The notes beneath the pieces are model-generated. The model did no database searches, had not been told where the DNA came from, and saw only the letters and a list, made by a program, of their open reading frames with translations. This document shows positions 11,501 to 24,830 of a stretch of DNA of 64,000 bases, piece by piece. How positions within the stretch are numbered: the stretch's first letter is position 1; each line of letters opens with the position of its first letter. Source of the DNA: Sclerurus mexicanus (taxonomy: Eukaryota > Chordata > Aves > Passeriformes > Furnariidae); NCBI GenBank assembly GCA_013396755.1, contig VWZF01007169.1, positions 186,001 through 250,000 of the forward strand, given 5' to 3'. The translations under genes were made by a program, and so were the position numbers.

Positions 11501-14500
11501 TCCAGAGAAGGGATCAGCAGGGAGTGATGGGGAGCCAACCTGGTGTAGGGATGGGGATCTCTCATGCTGAAAGAATAGGAGAGTGCATCTGGCATCATGG
11601 AGCCCTCCCCAGTTCAGGGAACTCACTTCAGGTTTTGCTATGCATACCGCAGCTGGCTCCCACAGTGAACTGGAAAGGTCAATCCAAGACTTGCTCATCC
11701 AGCTGTACCCATGGCACTGACTTCTCTGAGAGTCAGTGGAAAACTTTGGCCCAAGCATTTGCAGAAGGTATTTTGCTTCAGTTATTACCATTATTTCTCT
11801 TAGATGTCTAGCTTTGAGCAAGATTTTAGTGTACATGAAAAGTTTTGAAAATGAAGCCCAAATTTCAATGTCACATTTCCATCACTTCTGATCTGTTTTA
11901 ACTTTCCATCTTGTAATGCCTCCTAGGTGCTTTTTCACTCCAGTCATTTGGCTGTGAAAGTGAGAAAAATCAGTGCCAGTTTCAATTTAATATTGCTAAC
12001 TGAATTTAGCTGATGACTAACATAGAGCCACTGTTTTTTAAAAGATCCTGAATACTACTGATAGCTGAACATTTAGGAAACTACACTTTGGTTGTTGCTA
12101 AATCCCATTTGGGAGGGAAGCACAAATTTCTGAAATACAAAATATCAGCATCCATTTCAAAACTGAGTGTATTACTCACAGAGAGAATAAAATTAGTCTG
12201 CTTAATGACTACTTCTGCCTGAGCATCCTCCATTTCACTGGGCACCATAACACAAGTCACTTAAAATTTTAGTCTTGAGACTGGAAGATAATGTTAATTT
12301 CATATAGGCTTTCCACACAGCATCCAGAACATCACTGTATTTCTACAACCTGTATTTCATTTATCTTTGGGGGTTTTTTTATTATTTTAATCAAACATTT
12401 GCATAGATAAATAATGAGAGGAAAAGGAAAAGCTCTACCTGTTGCTTTCTCCTTTGTACAAAGTAGGCATCATAAGTCGGCATAGGTCAGTGTGGTGGGT
12501 TTTGTTTGGTAATATGCATGTATTTCATAAGTGCCTTTAAATTTGTGAAGTTCATACAAAAAAATACTATGTTCTCCATGGGGAACCCATTGGACAATGA
12601 AGAACCAGAAAGAGCTTTGCTGAGGGTCAAAAGTCTTGCTGGCTACTGCTTGTTGAACTTGGTGGGTGATTTCACGCTGAGTTAGCTACATCCCAGGAAA
12701 ATCTTGTTCCTCTTGTTCCAAAGCAGCAGCAAAGGTGAGATGCAGCTTCTTGTCAAGCAGGAGCAGTACAGGCCCGTTACTCTGTAAAATAACCCATCAT
12801 GGTCCTGTCATTGTTCCAGTAAAGCCACTGCTGAAAGGGAGGTTCAACAGCCTGTGGTTGCTTGGGAAAACAAACACCAAGAGAACTCCTGAGCTTGTCC
12901 TATAGATTTTAGATCCCCTGTGGCATTTTACAAAGGTATGTTGGAAAGCTCAGAGGTCTCAGTAACCATGCTTTAAAACTTATCAAAAATGGTGGTTTTT
13001 AATTATCTGTGAAAGGCATCACAATTTCTCTCTGCTTTCCCTTGCCAAAACCTTCAGACAGCAGCTCTTCTCTGCCTTGTGTTCAATTATGCAGCATAAA
13101 CTCAAAGGCTGAGAAACGTTAACCTGCTGAGAGCAATGGGTAAACTTTGACTATTTACACTGAGCTGCTCCTGCAAGGTAGGAGAAATGTGAGTTTAATT
13201 TGTGCCGTGGTCCTTGCAGGATGAAGTCCTGATAATAGTAATGGTTATCTGATAATGTCAGCTATATTGACCTTATCTCCAACAGATAGTTGCTTTACTG
13301 AATGAATCACAGATGACACTGTGGATCTTTGTTATAAGAGAATGAGAAGAAATTGGTGTGAATGCTTTCCAGGCCAGTTATCAGTAAGCAGAGTAAAGGA
13401 TTTTTTAGCATCTTCACCATCTAGAGATACTCAAATCACTTGTAGAGAGGCAAAAGGAATGGAAAACTGTGTTATTCTTGTGTTACAACTGTGTTCCTCG
13501 GGTACGGCTCTCAGAAATGACATGTGGCACAAAAAATCCACATTAAAGTCTACTTGCTGTCAGCATCCCCCACCACAGCCACACAACCCCTTTCAAGGGA
13601 GCAGTTCCTGCTGCCACAGGGGTGAAATATAGCCTGTGCTGGTGGTGGTGGGGATGTCCAGCTCAGGTTGAACCAATCCACCTGGCTCCTAAGTATCCTC
13701 CTGCCCCTGCAGTAGTGCCCTCTGGGGCCCTGAGGAAGTGGATGCCACTGCTTTGCCTCTGGGTCCCCCTGCTATCCTGCCCCACAGGCCATGGAAGACA
13801 TGGCACCCTTAGAGGGGTGGAGGCTCAGGAACATCCCCTTGGTGGCTGGGAGGGTTGTGTTTTTTCAAACTGTGCCAAAACCAGGGGGGCATTGACAGTG
13901 TGGGACCTGAAAGGTCACACAGGACACAGCTGGGGTGCTTTCAAGAAAAGCACTAGGCTTGGACAGGGGTGAGTGCAGGAGAAGCTAGGAACCTTTTGTA
14001 AACCTGTCACCCTACACATTATATTGCAGAAAAATAAGCTGTTAGAGGGAGCAGAAACATTACGCTCAAACTCTCCTCCCCGCTGTGTGAGTGTAGCCTA
14101 GCACTGACTTCTTAAATGGAGGGTTTTTACAGCAAAATGAACAGTTTCAGAAAAAGAAATCATCTTATATGTTTCACTCTTCCTCCGATGCTGTTGAAGT
14201 AATATATGTTTGAAATGTATGACTCTTCACAAACCTGGCTCCCCTCCTGTGTTTTTTGACTCTTGCAAATGGATTTGTTTAATTTCAGTTGTAAAGAAAA
14301 GAGACACGCAAAAAGAACTAAAGGGCAAGGAAAGGGGCAGGCCTTGGAGGGCACACACTGAGTCCCTGCCAGCACTGTGCTGCCCACAAAGCTTTCCTTC
14401 TGCCTGCACGTAGCCTTGGGAATTAAATGCCTGTTGAACTTTCTGTAAAAGACAGTGCACTTCAAAATGTAAAAATATTTCAATCTATATAATGTCTCCT

Positions 14501-15406
14501 CTTAGGTATCCCTATGATGGGTATCAGGCGTGCAGTGGTCTGTCGTGCAGAACTGACTGAAAGCCCTCTGGTTGAGCATTGCGGTCACTGGCAATAGCGG
14601 CAGGATCTTAGGAAAGATAAAATCAGTTGCATCCTCTTAATAACTCTTGCCTTGAATACTTAAACACATCATCCAGAGTAAGTTACAATTAGAAACTGAG
14701 GTTTACAGACAAAACTGCTAAAGAGACATCCACTGTGGTATTTAACAAAATGCATGAGTTCAGTTAGCAGAATTCCTATTTAAAGTACAGTAATTGATTA
14801 TATTGAGAACAATTCCAGTGTTCATACTAGTGAGGACTTTGGACAATCCGTCAAATACTCTTTGGTTGGCTTTAGCAGATATATGCCTTGTCAATCTCTC
14901 CCTGAGGTAGGGGACACTTCAATCATTGTTGTCCCACTGTGTTAAAAGTGATAGGAAAGAAATGCTAGACATTATGACAAACAGATTTCTTCTGTGTAAA
15001 ATTAATACAAAAAAATAGCTTGATATCTTCTTAACAAAACTTTGTCATTTTTCCTGTGAAAACTAAAAATGTTTTCTTTCTGTGACTTGCATCTAATATA
15101 TCTGAACTGAGCAGAATTTCTAAATGGAAAGTAAGGAACAAAATTTCTCCTAGACTATATGTAGCATTTTTAATTACTTTTTTGATCACATGCAGCGTAA
15201 AGCTCTACATTTCAAAGAACTGCACATCATTTCATGAGGCAGCTGTGCAGACCTGAAATAAGAAACAGTATTAATTGAAACTGACTTTCTTCAGTAGCAG
15301 GCATGTGGGTCTCTGTCCCTTACTGGCCCTGTCACACTTTTTGGCACCAGGGCAAAGCATGAGATGACTTGCTGTTTGTTACAGCTTCTGTAAATTCATC
15401 CTGTTT
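8513..15406. other. Non-coding stretch, no gene recognised
   Basis: No recognisable gene, RNA or clear transposon. The longest frames are 139 codons at 11392-11811 (plus), 118 codons at 11480-11836 (minus, antisense to it), and two overlapping plus-strand frames at 13321-13972. All lie in locally GC-richer sequence, where stops are rarer. None has a recognisable domain, and no splice-site pair supports them. Confidence 0.55.
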
Positions 15407-18400
15407 TCAGCTGTTAATAAAGAAGATGAGAATATCTTGCCTGGAACACAAACACCCCCAAACCTTCGGGACATATGCATACATGGTTATCTTTTTAGAG
15501 ATGTTTCCCCTCTGGAGTCTGTAAAACCATGACATGAAAGGCTGCAGCAGCTGTTGCTTTGGTTGCCATAGGTTATGCCCCGCTTCTGGCTTCACTGCTT
15601 TCAGTCCCTCTGAGCCCCCTTGAAAGTGTTGACTGAAACTACAAAGCTTTGCTACATCCAAGGCAGCCAACAAAAAGGTTGTGCTGCAGAGAAGAGTGAT
15701 GATGGAGATGGGGAAGAAGAGGGATGTGGAGGGAGCTTTCTCACTGGCTGCTCCCTCCTCCTCAGAAGACTGCTGGCCCCAATGGCCCTGGACCTCATCA
15801 GCTGAATGTGCTTTTCCAGTCAGCTTCTGGGAACTCTTCACAGGCACCTGCACTAGCTGATGTGCACTGGCCTTTGAGGGGAGCGAAAGAGCTATGGTTT
15901 TACTACAGCCATAATGAAAAAAGTGTGAGTAAGAAGAAATGGAGAGGAAGTATAATAAATTAAGATGGTATTTCACAGTTGCCTACTATTAAGCAAAGAT
16001 TCTGGCCCTGGTTTTGATAGCATTTATGCTTTCAGACTCCTGATTTTTGAAGAAATCACCACAATAGCTGAGCAGATTGATCTTTGTATTGCTATGGAAT
16101 TGCAGAACAGTGAGCAGTCAGTATTATTGGAATAGATGTTGACAGCTATTTGCCCAGAGAATTATTATGTATGCAAATCTGAAGAGCCCAATGTATTGGC
16201 TCCAGAAGCATAATCCCTGTGCATTAGTCTCTCTAAGCAGTGATGACATGATCAAACATTATGGATAGGCTATTAAACAGGCTATCTGTCCGACAAATTA
16301 TACTCTGGAAGTGCTTGATATTAGCCACAGCACTTTGGCAGGAAATAGTATAAATCAGCGGTGTACATTAAACCATTCCCACACTGCTTACAAGCAGGAC
16401 ATGGGGAACTCCTTGGGTTGCTTCACTACTGCACCCTTTTTAAAAGCCTCAGAGCAAGTATTATTTTTCTCAAGATTCCTTTCAAAACAGTGTTACTGGT
16501 CACTCAAACTCTGGGCTTTTAATGAGGTGCAACAGCAGCCACACTTCTGTGGCAGCACTGTTTGCACCTTCCATCCCTGATGGCAGCATGAGAAGTCAAA
16601 CCTGCCTTTCAGGATGTCCCTTCCATGACATTTCTGCAGAGCACAAGGCTGTGGGCACCTGTAGCAAGCATCAGCCTCCCACCAGCTTGCTACCGTGGGA
16701 AGCACCATCCTGACAGTTGGCACTCAGGTGTGTTTATTGACTGAATATCTTGCTGGCAGTCTTGAGAGGATAATCAGGTACTTAGTGTTCAAAATCCTAT
16801 ACAGGTTGTGAATTGCTAACAGGCAAACAAATGGGGACTCAGTCTTTCAAAAACTGAATCTCTGTGTCCCAAAACCAGTTTCTTTGCTGTGTTTTCCTAT
16901 CCAATTTGCTACTCCTTGATGTTACAGTTCCCACAGGCTTGAGTTCTGGCACCTCTCTTGGCAGACTGGAATGATGTGCTCACTTTGCACTTTCAGAACA
17001 ACAAACACAGCAGGATAGTTGTTAGATTTGTGGATTGATCTTTCTTCATCAGTTGGAAAAGCATGAGCTTTTAGCTTTAAGACATATTTCCACGTTTGCC
17101 AGACCACAAAAAGGAAGATAAAAAATGCAAGGGAGTATGGATGGAATAAAGAGTCAATACAGACTATAGTCAGGTTTTGATAAATATATTTGTATTATCT
17201 CAGGGGACTTTTCTGGTTTCTACATGGGACTAGGCATGCTTTGGTTGTCAAAACACTTGCCAACACTGAATTTCTGAGTTGGTTGTGGAAGGATACATGG
17301 CTAGATATTCTTAAGGAGAGAGGATGATTTTCCCATATTTGTAAGATTTTGGCACTTCTGAAACCAGGGCTCTTTAGTCAAAGTGAATGAGAATGTTGCA
17401 ATAGCAGCTAAGCCAGCCTCACACTCAGAATTTTTTACGGTTTCACCCTATTCCGAACGTTTCCATTTCTGAGTGCCAGATGGTGTGCAGGGGGATGGGA
17501 GGGGTTGGAGATGCAGTGTGGCAGACAGGCTATGCACTGGGCCATGCAGCAGAGAGGCAGTAGTCTGGGAGGACCAGGAGGCTGCTGTGTGTACAGCCCT
17601 TACATAGCAGGGGCAGCCCCGTCCCTGGGAAGGCTCTGAGTAGCTGCAGCCTGCCTTGCAGGTTTTAGCAGGGGAGAGAACTTGTGTGAGATGAAGCACA
17701 GTGAGGGCAGAGGTCAAGTGTGGATTTTCATATGGGATATGTGAGACTCGATGCACTTATTTTGTTTCTGGGCACCCAAGCAGTGCTTGTCACAGACACT
17801 GCAGATCTGAGGCAGGATCAATGAGGCTGCAGATGAGGCACAACTACTGCTTATCTAACCAATGGCACCTGAACTGGGATGCACACACATCCCACTCCTC
17901 CTGCATCTCTTCAGCAAATCAGACTAGCACAAAGGATGCTCCCTACAGAGCACTGTGTGAAACTAGCCTCTTTTTTCAAATCCACTTATTAAACTGTCTT
18001 ATAAACCTCTGACAAGCCGTGCTGTTGTTAGCAAAAGTCTTCAGGTACCTCTAATACCAATTCATTTAGCAGCATGCAGCTGCTAAGTGGGCATATGACC
18101 TGTTGCTTCCCCTGTGGGCCCCAGCAGGAATATCTAAAATAGGTATTGAGTGAGCAGCAGCACAGTTTGCAGCCACCGGGGAGCCAAGCCCAACCAGGAG
18201 AGGCTCAGCAGGCTTGCACTGCTGCCTGCAGGCACAGCTCTGGGGGGACATAATTACATCAGCATTATAAGGGACAGGGGATAAGAATCCTAAGGTGGCA
18301 GCAGGGGTAATAAACAGGAGCAGTTGTCTTCCTCAGCAGGGATAAAAGATAAGCAAAAGCTGCCAGACAAAAGCAGAAATTCCCCTATGTGCTACTTGTT

Positions 18401-21400
18401 GCAGCAGTCTAAGGAGGACTCTTGACCACACCTTCACACCTGCAACTTTCTTCTCAACAAGAAACTCTTGCTTAGCTCTTCTTGCCACCAATATTGCTAC
18501 AGTCTCTCTTTTCCATCTCTAAGGTTCCTATCCCAAGAGTCTGCTTCTTCAGTGCCCAGCACACATTCTTCCTTTCCCTCTTGGTGTTCCCGAAAGTAGA
18601 ATAGGCCCATCTACAATTTCCCTCTGATGTGAATGGCTTTTTCAAGGTCAGGAACCATTTCTGAGTCCTTAACTTTCAGCAAAAGATACTATATATCTAA
18701 AATGCTGTCTATATAATGTCTGTCAGAGATAATGCCGTGCTTCAGATTAATAAAGTACATTTAAATACCTCGCTGAGGATGTCATTTTCTGTAACCTTTT
18801 TTACCCCCCTTTTATCTCCATTCTATAGTCACTGATTTCTGTTGCAGTGTGCGATACTTTCTTAGCATTGCATTAGACACTTTACTTTTTCCCGCCCCTG
18901 GAGCAGCATGTTGGACATTTCTTGTCTGATTTCTCTGTGTGTCATCTCACCTTTCTTGTGTAACCGAAGGGTAAGACTGATTTTTAAACCAATGTTGCCC
19001 TCTAGTGAACAAAGAAATATTTGCAAGCACCTCCACTCGGGAAAAGAGATGGGCTGAGGGAGCTTTGAGCCTTTATTTTCACTGAGTGGAGCTATGGCAT
19101 TGAAGTTTTGGGGAGGAATTCAGGTGAGGATAGGGACTATGTGGAGGCCCAAAGTTTTATATAAGCACAAAGGTAAAGTACAGAGCCAAGATTTGAAAGC
19201 TCATCCTTGTCAGGGCAGTGGGAACGTACTGCAGGTGTTACTCTAGCTGCATGATTGAAATTGCCTCCAGGTAGGAGAGAAATGGAGCCCTCCAGTACAA
19301 CCTGGTCTCCCCTGTGTGTGTTTGCATATGCCTGGCCTCCAGGCATGAGAGAGCTCCCTTGTGCGCTGCTTTCAACTGCTGTTGGGATGCATTTGCCCTT
19401 CACAAAGTGCTGAGGGCTGTTTTCTCACAAGAAGCCTCTGTGGCATGTATGGCCTTGGGAGAGAGAAAGGTTTGTTGTCCTTGGAAAAAAAGGAGTCCTA
19501 CTTGCAACCTGTTTCCTTTCAAACCACTAGGAAGTCACTGTTTAAGAAGAGTGTCTTCTCACAGTCAGTGCAGTCAGTGCAAACCCCCTTGCTCTTGCTT
19601 TGCAGAATGAGCAAGCCTTAAGTGGTGGGTGATGGTTTCACTCATATATATGACCCCAGTGGTCTGTTAGGACCTTGCACAATAGATGGGACTGGAAGCA
19701 TGGCAAAATCCTGAGCTTTGTGGAAAGGGTGGGCAGTTCAGTTCATATTTTAAAACTGTCCACCTGAGTATATGAAAGCACAGGAGGCTAGTACTGTCAT
19801 GCTATTTCAGGCAGCTGTGAACTTAGACAGGAATGTTACAATTCTGTACAGAGTTCTTTCCATAAATATTGAATGCTGGAAGATGAAGACAAAGGAGAAA
19901 AGCCAAGACCAGTAGGAAGGAAGCAATAAACCCCATAATTGTCTATATACACATGCAGAGTGTATGGGAAATGAGCTCAAAGTGACATTACAGGAAGGAA
20001 ATTATGATTTAGCTGGTAATGCAGAACTGTAATGAGATAAATCAGAGACCTGAAATGTTAATATTGATGGATGCAATCTGTGCAGAAAGGACAAAGGGAA
20101 AAAATGAGAAAAGGTTGTACTGTACATCAAAATCTTGTGTGCAAGATGTATAGCATAGGTGGATAATGAAAGAAGTGGTAATGATGACTTTTTATGAGTT
20201 AAGATGAGAAACAGATGATATAAAAAGGAACATACAGGTAGCCCCAGATATAGATCATTGACTTGGAATTTAGAGGCTGAAAAACTCTGTCTGAAAAACA
20301 TATCCGAGCTGATGGTGTTGCAGAAAGATGAGTATGATGGAGTCATTGTTCCTACAATGGCATCTGTTATCCATGCAAAGAAGAATATTGTTTATCCATA
20401 CACTATGGAAAAGCACTGAGAAATAAATTCCTACTGAATCCAACCTTGCCCACTAAGGAAAATATTCTTGAAGTACTAACCCATGAGCCACTAATGTTCA
20501 TTGCATTGGTCCCAAGATAGAGATATCAGTAGTCTTCAAGATGTGTGAAGGTGATTCACAGTTATAATGAGCTGTAAGGTGATTCCTTCTTGAGGTTCCT
20601 ATATCCATGGAATAGTCTAGAGCTATGTGCATTTCTTCTTTAAACTCAGTGGCTCTTAAAATCAAAAGATACTAGGAATTAAGGGTAGATTCATTGAATC
20701 CTATGGTTTGCACAGGAATGTCCCTCCTATCAGACTGTGCATTGTTCCAGGTTTAGAAGAGAACAATTTTTAGCATTTCTTTTGAAGGTATTCCACCTTG
20801 CATCGGCTGAGTATAAATGTAGAACAAGAGCTATGTTATAGTGAAAGGTTGGAGTGCTTGACCGAAGAGGAAAGGTTCGGTTTTCCTTGCATTGCAGAAA
20901 ATCTAATACAAAAAAATACCCAGTAGAACAGAGTTGGCAGCCTATGTTGCCTTTTCAGTTACACATTCAATCAATTAGGCTTTTACTGGCATTAATGGCT
21001 CATTCTGAAGCCTGACAGCCTTTTGAAGAAGAGCAGCTTTTGCATTCTTTCATCCCAACACGCTTTGCACATAAGCATTGTTGCATAGTCCTTGTGATGA
21101 TTGAGATCCCCTCAAGAGTACTGCATGAAGGTATCCCAGATGTTGGTTAATTGCTCTGTGGGCTGAGAAACAGGTAATGAAGGCATCACTGAGATGTCAT
21201 CAGCTGACGGTCATGTGCACTGTGGGGCATCCAGTGGGTCTTTGAGAATGTATGCTAGCCTGAGGCCCCACAAGACGCACACACAGACATTCACCCCAGC
21301 AGGATCTTACTGACAAAAATCTGAGACCAAGTTCAGGCACTTCCAAGATTATCTGTGAACTCTTGGGGCTCTGAAGATCTGAATTTAGCTAGCACTGGCT

Positions 21401-21511
21401 TTTAAATAAGAAACAAAGGTTTCCGGGATAAATGTTTTTGTACTGCTAGGAGTAAGAAGTCAGTTGTTAATTTGGCAAATAGAGTATTTATATTGACTTA
21501 CATTCATTATT
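15407..21511. other. Non-coding stretch, possible conserved elements only
   Basis: A minus-strand frame of 189 codons (15407-15976) is among the longest in the window. It has no recognisable motif, mixes low-complexity and hydrophobic segments, and is flanked by no clear splice sites, so I do not call it a gene. AT-rich sequence around 16060-16330 contains a perfect POU octamer, ATGCAAAT, at 16171-16178 and could be a conserved non-coding element. The rest shows nothing recognisable. Confidence 0.5.
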
Positions 21512-21790
21512 ACAGAATCACAGAACATGCCAAGTTGGAAAGGACCCACAAGGATCATTGAGTCCAGCTTTTGGCCCTGCACAGGACCAACCCCAAGAGT
21601 CACACCAAGTGCCTGAGAGTATCATTCAAATGCTTCTTGAACTCTGTCAGGCTTGCTGCTGTGACCACTGCCCTGTGGAGCCTTTTCCAGTGCCCAACCA
21701 CCCTCTGGGTGAAGAACCTTTTTCTAATATCCAACCTAAACCTCCCCTGACACAACTTTAGGCCATTCCCTTGGGTTCTGTCACTGGATT
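21512..21790 (-). mobile_element. CR1 LINE, 3' fragment (minus strand)
   Basis: The plus strand opens with ACAGAATCACAGAACATG, the reverse of the CR1 3'-terminal repeat, followed by 'aagttggaaaggaccca'. It then runs through the typical CR1 3' region: 'tgccctgtggagccttttcc', 'cagtgcccaaccaccctc' and 'tctaatatccaacctaaacc'. The copy is 5'-truncated after about 280 bp near 'tctgtcactgg', the usual fate of CR1 copies. It includes only the end of ORF2 and the short 3' tail and encodes nothing functional. CR1 moves by target-primed reverse transcription. Confidence 0.93.
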
Positions 21791-24270
21791 GCGAGAGTTT
21801 TTGCTTCTATATTAGTGGTTTTAAAGAGTAAAAAAATATTGTGTGAGAAAGTAAGAAAATAATTTGTGAAATAGGACAAGGGAACCTTAGAGAAAAGAAT
21901 ACAGTAGTAATTGGGCTGTTTGAATAATGATGGAATTATTAATTGAATACATTATTGATTAACTGTAGAAATTATTTCCAACTCATAAAAATTAAAAAAT
22001 ACTCTTTAATACTTGCCTGTGTTTTATGGAAGAATAAGGGAATCTGCTCAAGAAAAACAGAGAAAATAATGCTAAAAAAGAAAGGAAACAAGAAAAGAAG
22101 CATGGAGGCCGAGATCTCATTATCATAAATCAGGCTTAACTGATTAAGATGGCTTTATAGATACTTTATAGATACAGCTGAAGAGCACAAAGTAGCTAAA
22201 AGCACATGTAGATCTAGCCCTCCTTCTGGGAAAGAATGATGTCTTAAGACTGCAGATTAACTCTAAAATTTATAAATGCACAAATAGATGTTATGAGGGA
22301 AATTGCAAAAATGCCAAAATAAAAATAATCAAAGGAAAAAAGAAAGCAAACAAAAAGTTGAAATTTAAAGAGAAAGAAGACAAAATCATTAAGTCTGGTG
22401 CATAGTAGTACCTAAATAACTATACCTGTCTGTCAACAGGACAATTTATTCAGTTGACATTCTGTGAAATCGATGACTTATATCTAGAGGCATTAAAACA
22501 GTGAAGAAGGCTTTCATTTGGATAGTTACAGTCTCAAATTAATCACCTTCAGCTACATTTCTGCCTCGTTTATGTATACTATCAAAGCTATTTGCTACGC
22601 AAAACTACTTTTGGCAAAGAAATAGAAAAGCGATTCTTCAGTTGCAACTTGAGGTATTTCAGGGCACCAGATTTTGTTTATGAGGGTCAACATACTGACA
22701 CCAGAGGTGCTGGTGAGATTACTAGAGAACAGAAATGAGGTCTTATCAGGAACACTGTCTGATCTCGTGCAGCCGAACCATCTTGTCAATTTGGGCTTGT
22801 TTGTCATTAACCTCTAGATTAATGTCTAGTGTAAATCTGAGTAACATATTTCAGCAGCTAGAGAAAAGCACAAATAAACTTATGGATATTCTGAGCTATG
22901 GTAAATTGGCTTCATTCACTTAATGACTAATTTCTGGCTAATTCCTCCCTTTGAACCATGTAGCTTAATAAAGAAAACTCTGTCCTATTTAAGATTTGTA
23001 TCAGAAATTCAGATACGAGTTTCATTCCTTTATTTTTCTCACATTATCATGTGATTCATTTTATCCAGTAAAAGGGGATACTTTTATTTTTGTGGTAGAG
23101 CAGATCCCAAAATGTCTGACCTAGCCCACAGAGCTCCACTGCAGTAAGTGCTGTAGATATGCACACCAAAGAATAATGCCAGTCGCAACAATTTTACAGT
23201 TTAAATAGTGAAGACAGGCAACAAGTGAAAAATGGCACCACTAAGAGCTGAGATGAAGAGGCCAGAACTATTGAGTGAGACAGATAGCTAGAAATGAAAC
23301 ACAAGCTCCCTGATTCCTAAGCCGGTGTCTCTCCCCTACTTTCATGAGATTACTTTGGAGCTTTACACTGAATCCTAAAGACCAAAAATATAAAGCCCTT
23401 TTTATTTAATGTTTCCTCAGCTTAAAGTAAGATCTATATGTTCCTGCACAAGCACAAAACAACTGCTCTATGAAACAATATTTTAGCCAGGGTGAACACA
23501 ACACTATTTCTAGTTCATATGTGTCACACAGTAAGATTTTGTTACTGCATCTCTTAGTGATTTTTATGACTTATATAAAGTATTTTCCTATTATGTCAAT
23601 AAATAAAAAATAACCTGCCCCAGTAAGGTTCAGCTCCAATCACTTCAGCATAATAACCCTGTAAACTTTTATTACAAGACAAAACATTATGAAGCTTCTA
23701 TCTACTTTCTGCAGAATATTTCCAAAGACAAGACAAGACAAAAGTAATGATTATAAAAAGCATCTTTTTATGTGGATGTACAGGAACATAGGGAAATACC
23801 AGGGTGAATTTATGGTGGAGTAAAGGATAAAACATTAGCTCTGCATCAACTCTATCATAGGTTGTGCCTGAAAGGCAGCTGTTCACTTTCAGTGTTTCTG
23901 ATTTTAAGCCTAAACTAGTGATACAGAGGCTATAGTTACATGAAAATTACATTCACTTGCACTGTGGACTAATGACTTTCAGAAAGTTAAACTGAACTCA
24001 GACACTCTTTGAGCTTCAAATATAAAAAGTTACAAGGCTTGGAGGATGCGCCTGCTCTTTCCAAAGCTGTACAAGAAACGATTGATAATAATTTCAGATA
24101 ATAAATAATGATTAAGAACAAAAGGAAAATAAAAAGATCTGCAGCATTATGTTGTGCAATATATAGGCCAGGAAATTACATCACAGGTGTCATACTTGAA
24201 AGACTGTGAATAAAACCAGGATGAATAAATCACAGGCTTGGGCTTCTTTCTAGCTTAGGTTTATGGGGTG
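21791..24270. other. Non-coding stretch, AT-rich
   Basis: AT-rich DNA including purine-rich, A-rich sequence around 21960-22390. Only short open frames occur (up to 70 codons) and none is recognisable. It contains one possible SINE relic, listed separately. Confidence 0.55.
23185..23340 (+). repeat. Possible MIR-type SINE relic
   Basis: 'attttacagtttaaatagtg' followed by 'aagacaggcaacaagtg' resembles the MIR 'attttacagatggggaaactgaggca' segment. Further right, 'gctccctgattcctaagcc' resembles the end 'gtctcctgactcccagtcc'. The middle is poorly matched. Divergence makes this a tentative call. Confidence 0.35.
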
Positions 24271-24359
24271 TTTTGGTTTTTTTCCCTTGTTTTTTTTTTT
24301 TTTTTTTGGTTTTTTTTTTTTTTTTTTTTTTGGTTTTTTTTGGGTTTTTTTTTTTTTTT
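24271..24359. repeat. Long interrupted poly-T tract
   Basis: Nearly 90 bp of thymine broken only by short GG, GGG and CCC interruptions. On the minus strand it is an A-rich tract, but I see no retrotransposon body attached on either side. Such tracts are mutation-prone and commonly mis-sized in assemblies. Confidence 0.9.
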
Positions 24360-24754
24360 ATGGTTTAATTTTTATAAATTTTGTTTGTTTATTTGACAAT
24401 GAAATTATGTAAAGATCACCCATCAAACAAAATATATTGGGGGAAGCGTCTCACTCTGCAAAATACCAGAAGTCTTTTTTAATATAGAGATGTGAAAATA
24501 CAGGGTCCTTAAGGAAGACATGCCTAGAAAGAGAATAAACCACGCAATGCCTTATTATGCCTCATTAAACATGTCTGTTTCTGCCAGTGCACTGTATTTC
24601 AAACCCAAATAGAATACACTTAGTACTGAAGTCAAGTTTAAACCGAAACAGAAAAGCAATGTTTTCTCTGATTCATACCCTGCAAGTCACATTTGTAAGG
24701 AGGTTTTAATGTAGGTTCATAGAAAAATCCAGTAATTGGTTCTTCGTATAATCA

Positions 24755-24830
24755 CAAAGGCCTAATCCTATGCTCATTAAAGTAATTGATAAAACTCTCA
24801 CTGATGTCAGCAGTGTGGGATTGAGCCCTA
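24755..24830. repeat. Ancient palindromic interspersed repeat
   Basis: The left half 'aaggcctaatcctatgctca' and the right half 'cagtgtgggattgagcccta' are imperfect reverse complements around the centre 'gataaaactctcactgatg'. This matches the common amniote dispersed element whose halves read roughly AGGCCTGATCCTGCTCCCAT and its complement. I recognise the pattern from bird, turtle and crocodile sequence but cannot give its repeat-library name with certainty. Confidence 0.5.

Noticed and set aside
15407..15976. 189-codon minus-strand open frame
   Set aside because: No domain, no splice support, and an antisense frame is also open. Length is near the chance maximum for this window.
18829..18970. 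Splice-bounded segment (CTATAG acceptor, AGG|GTAAGA donor)
   Set aside because: All three frames contain stops, and the pair is of a quality expected by chance in AT-rich DNA.
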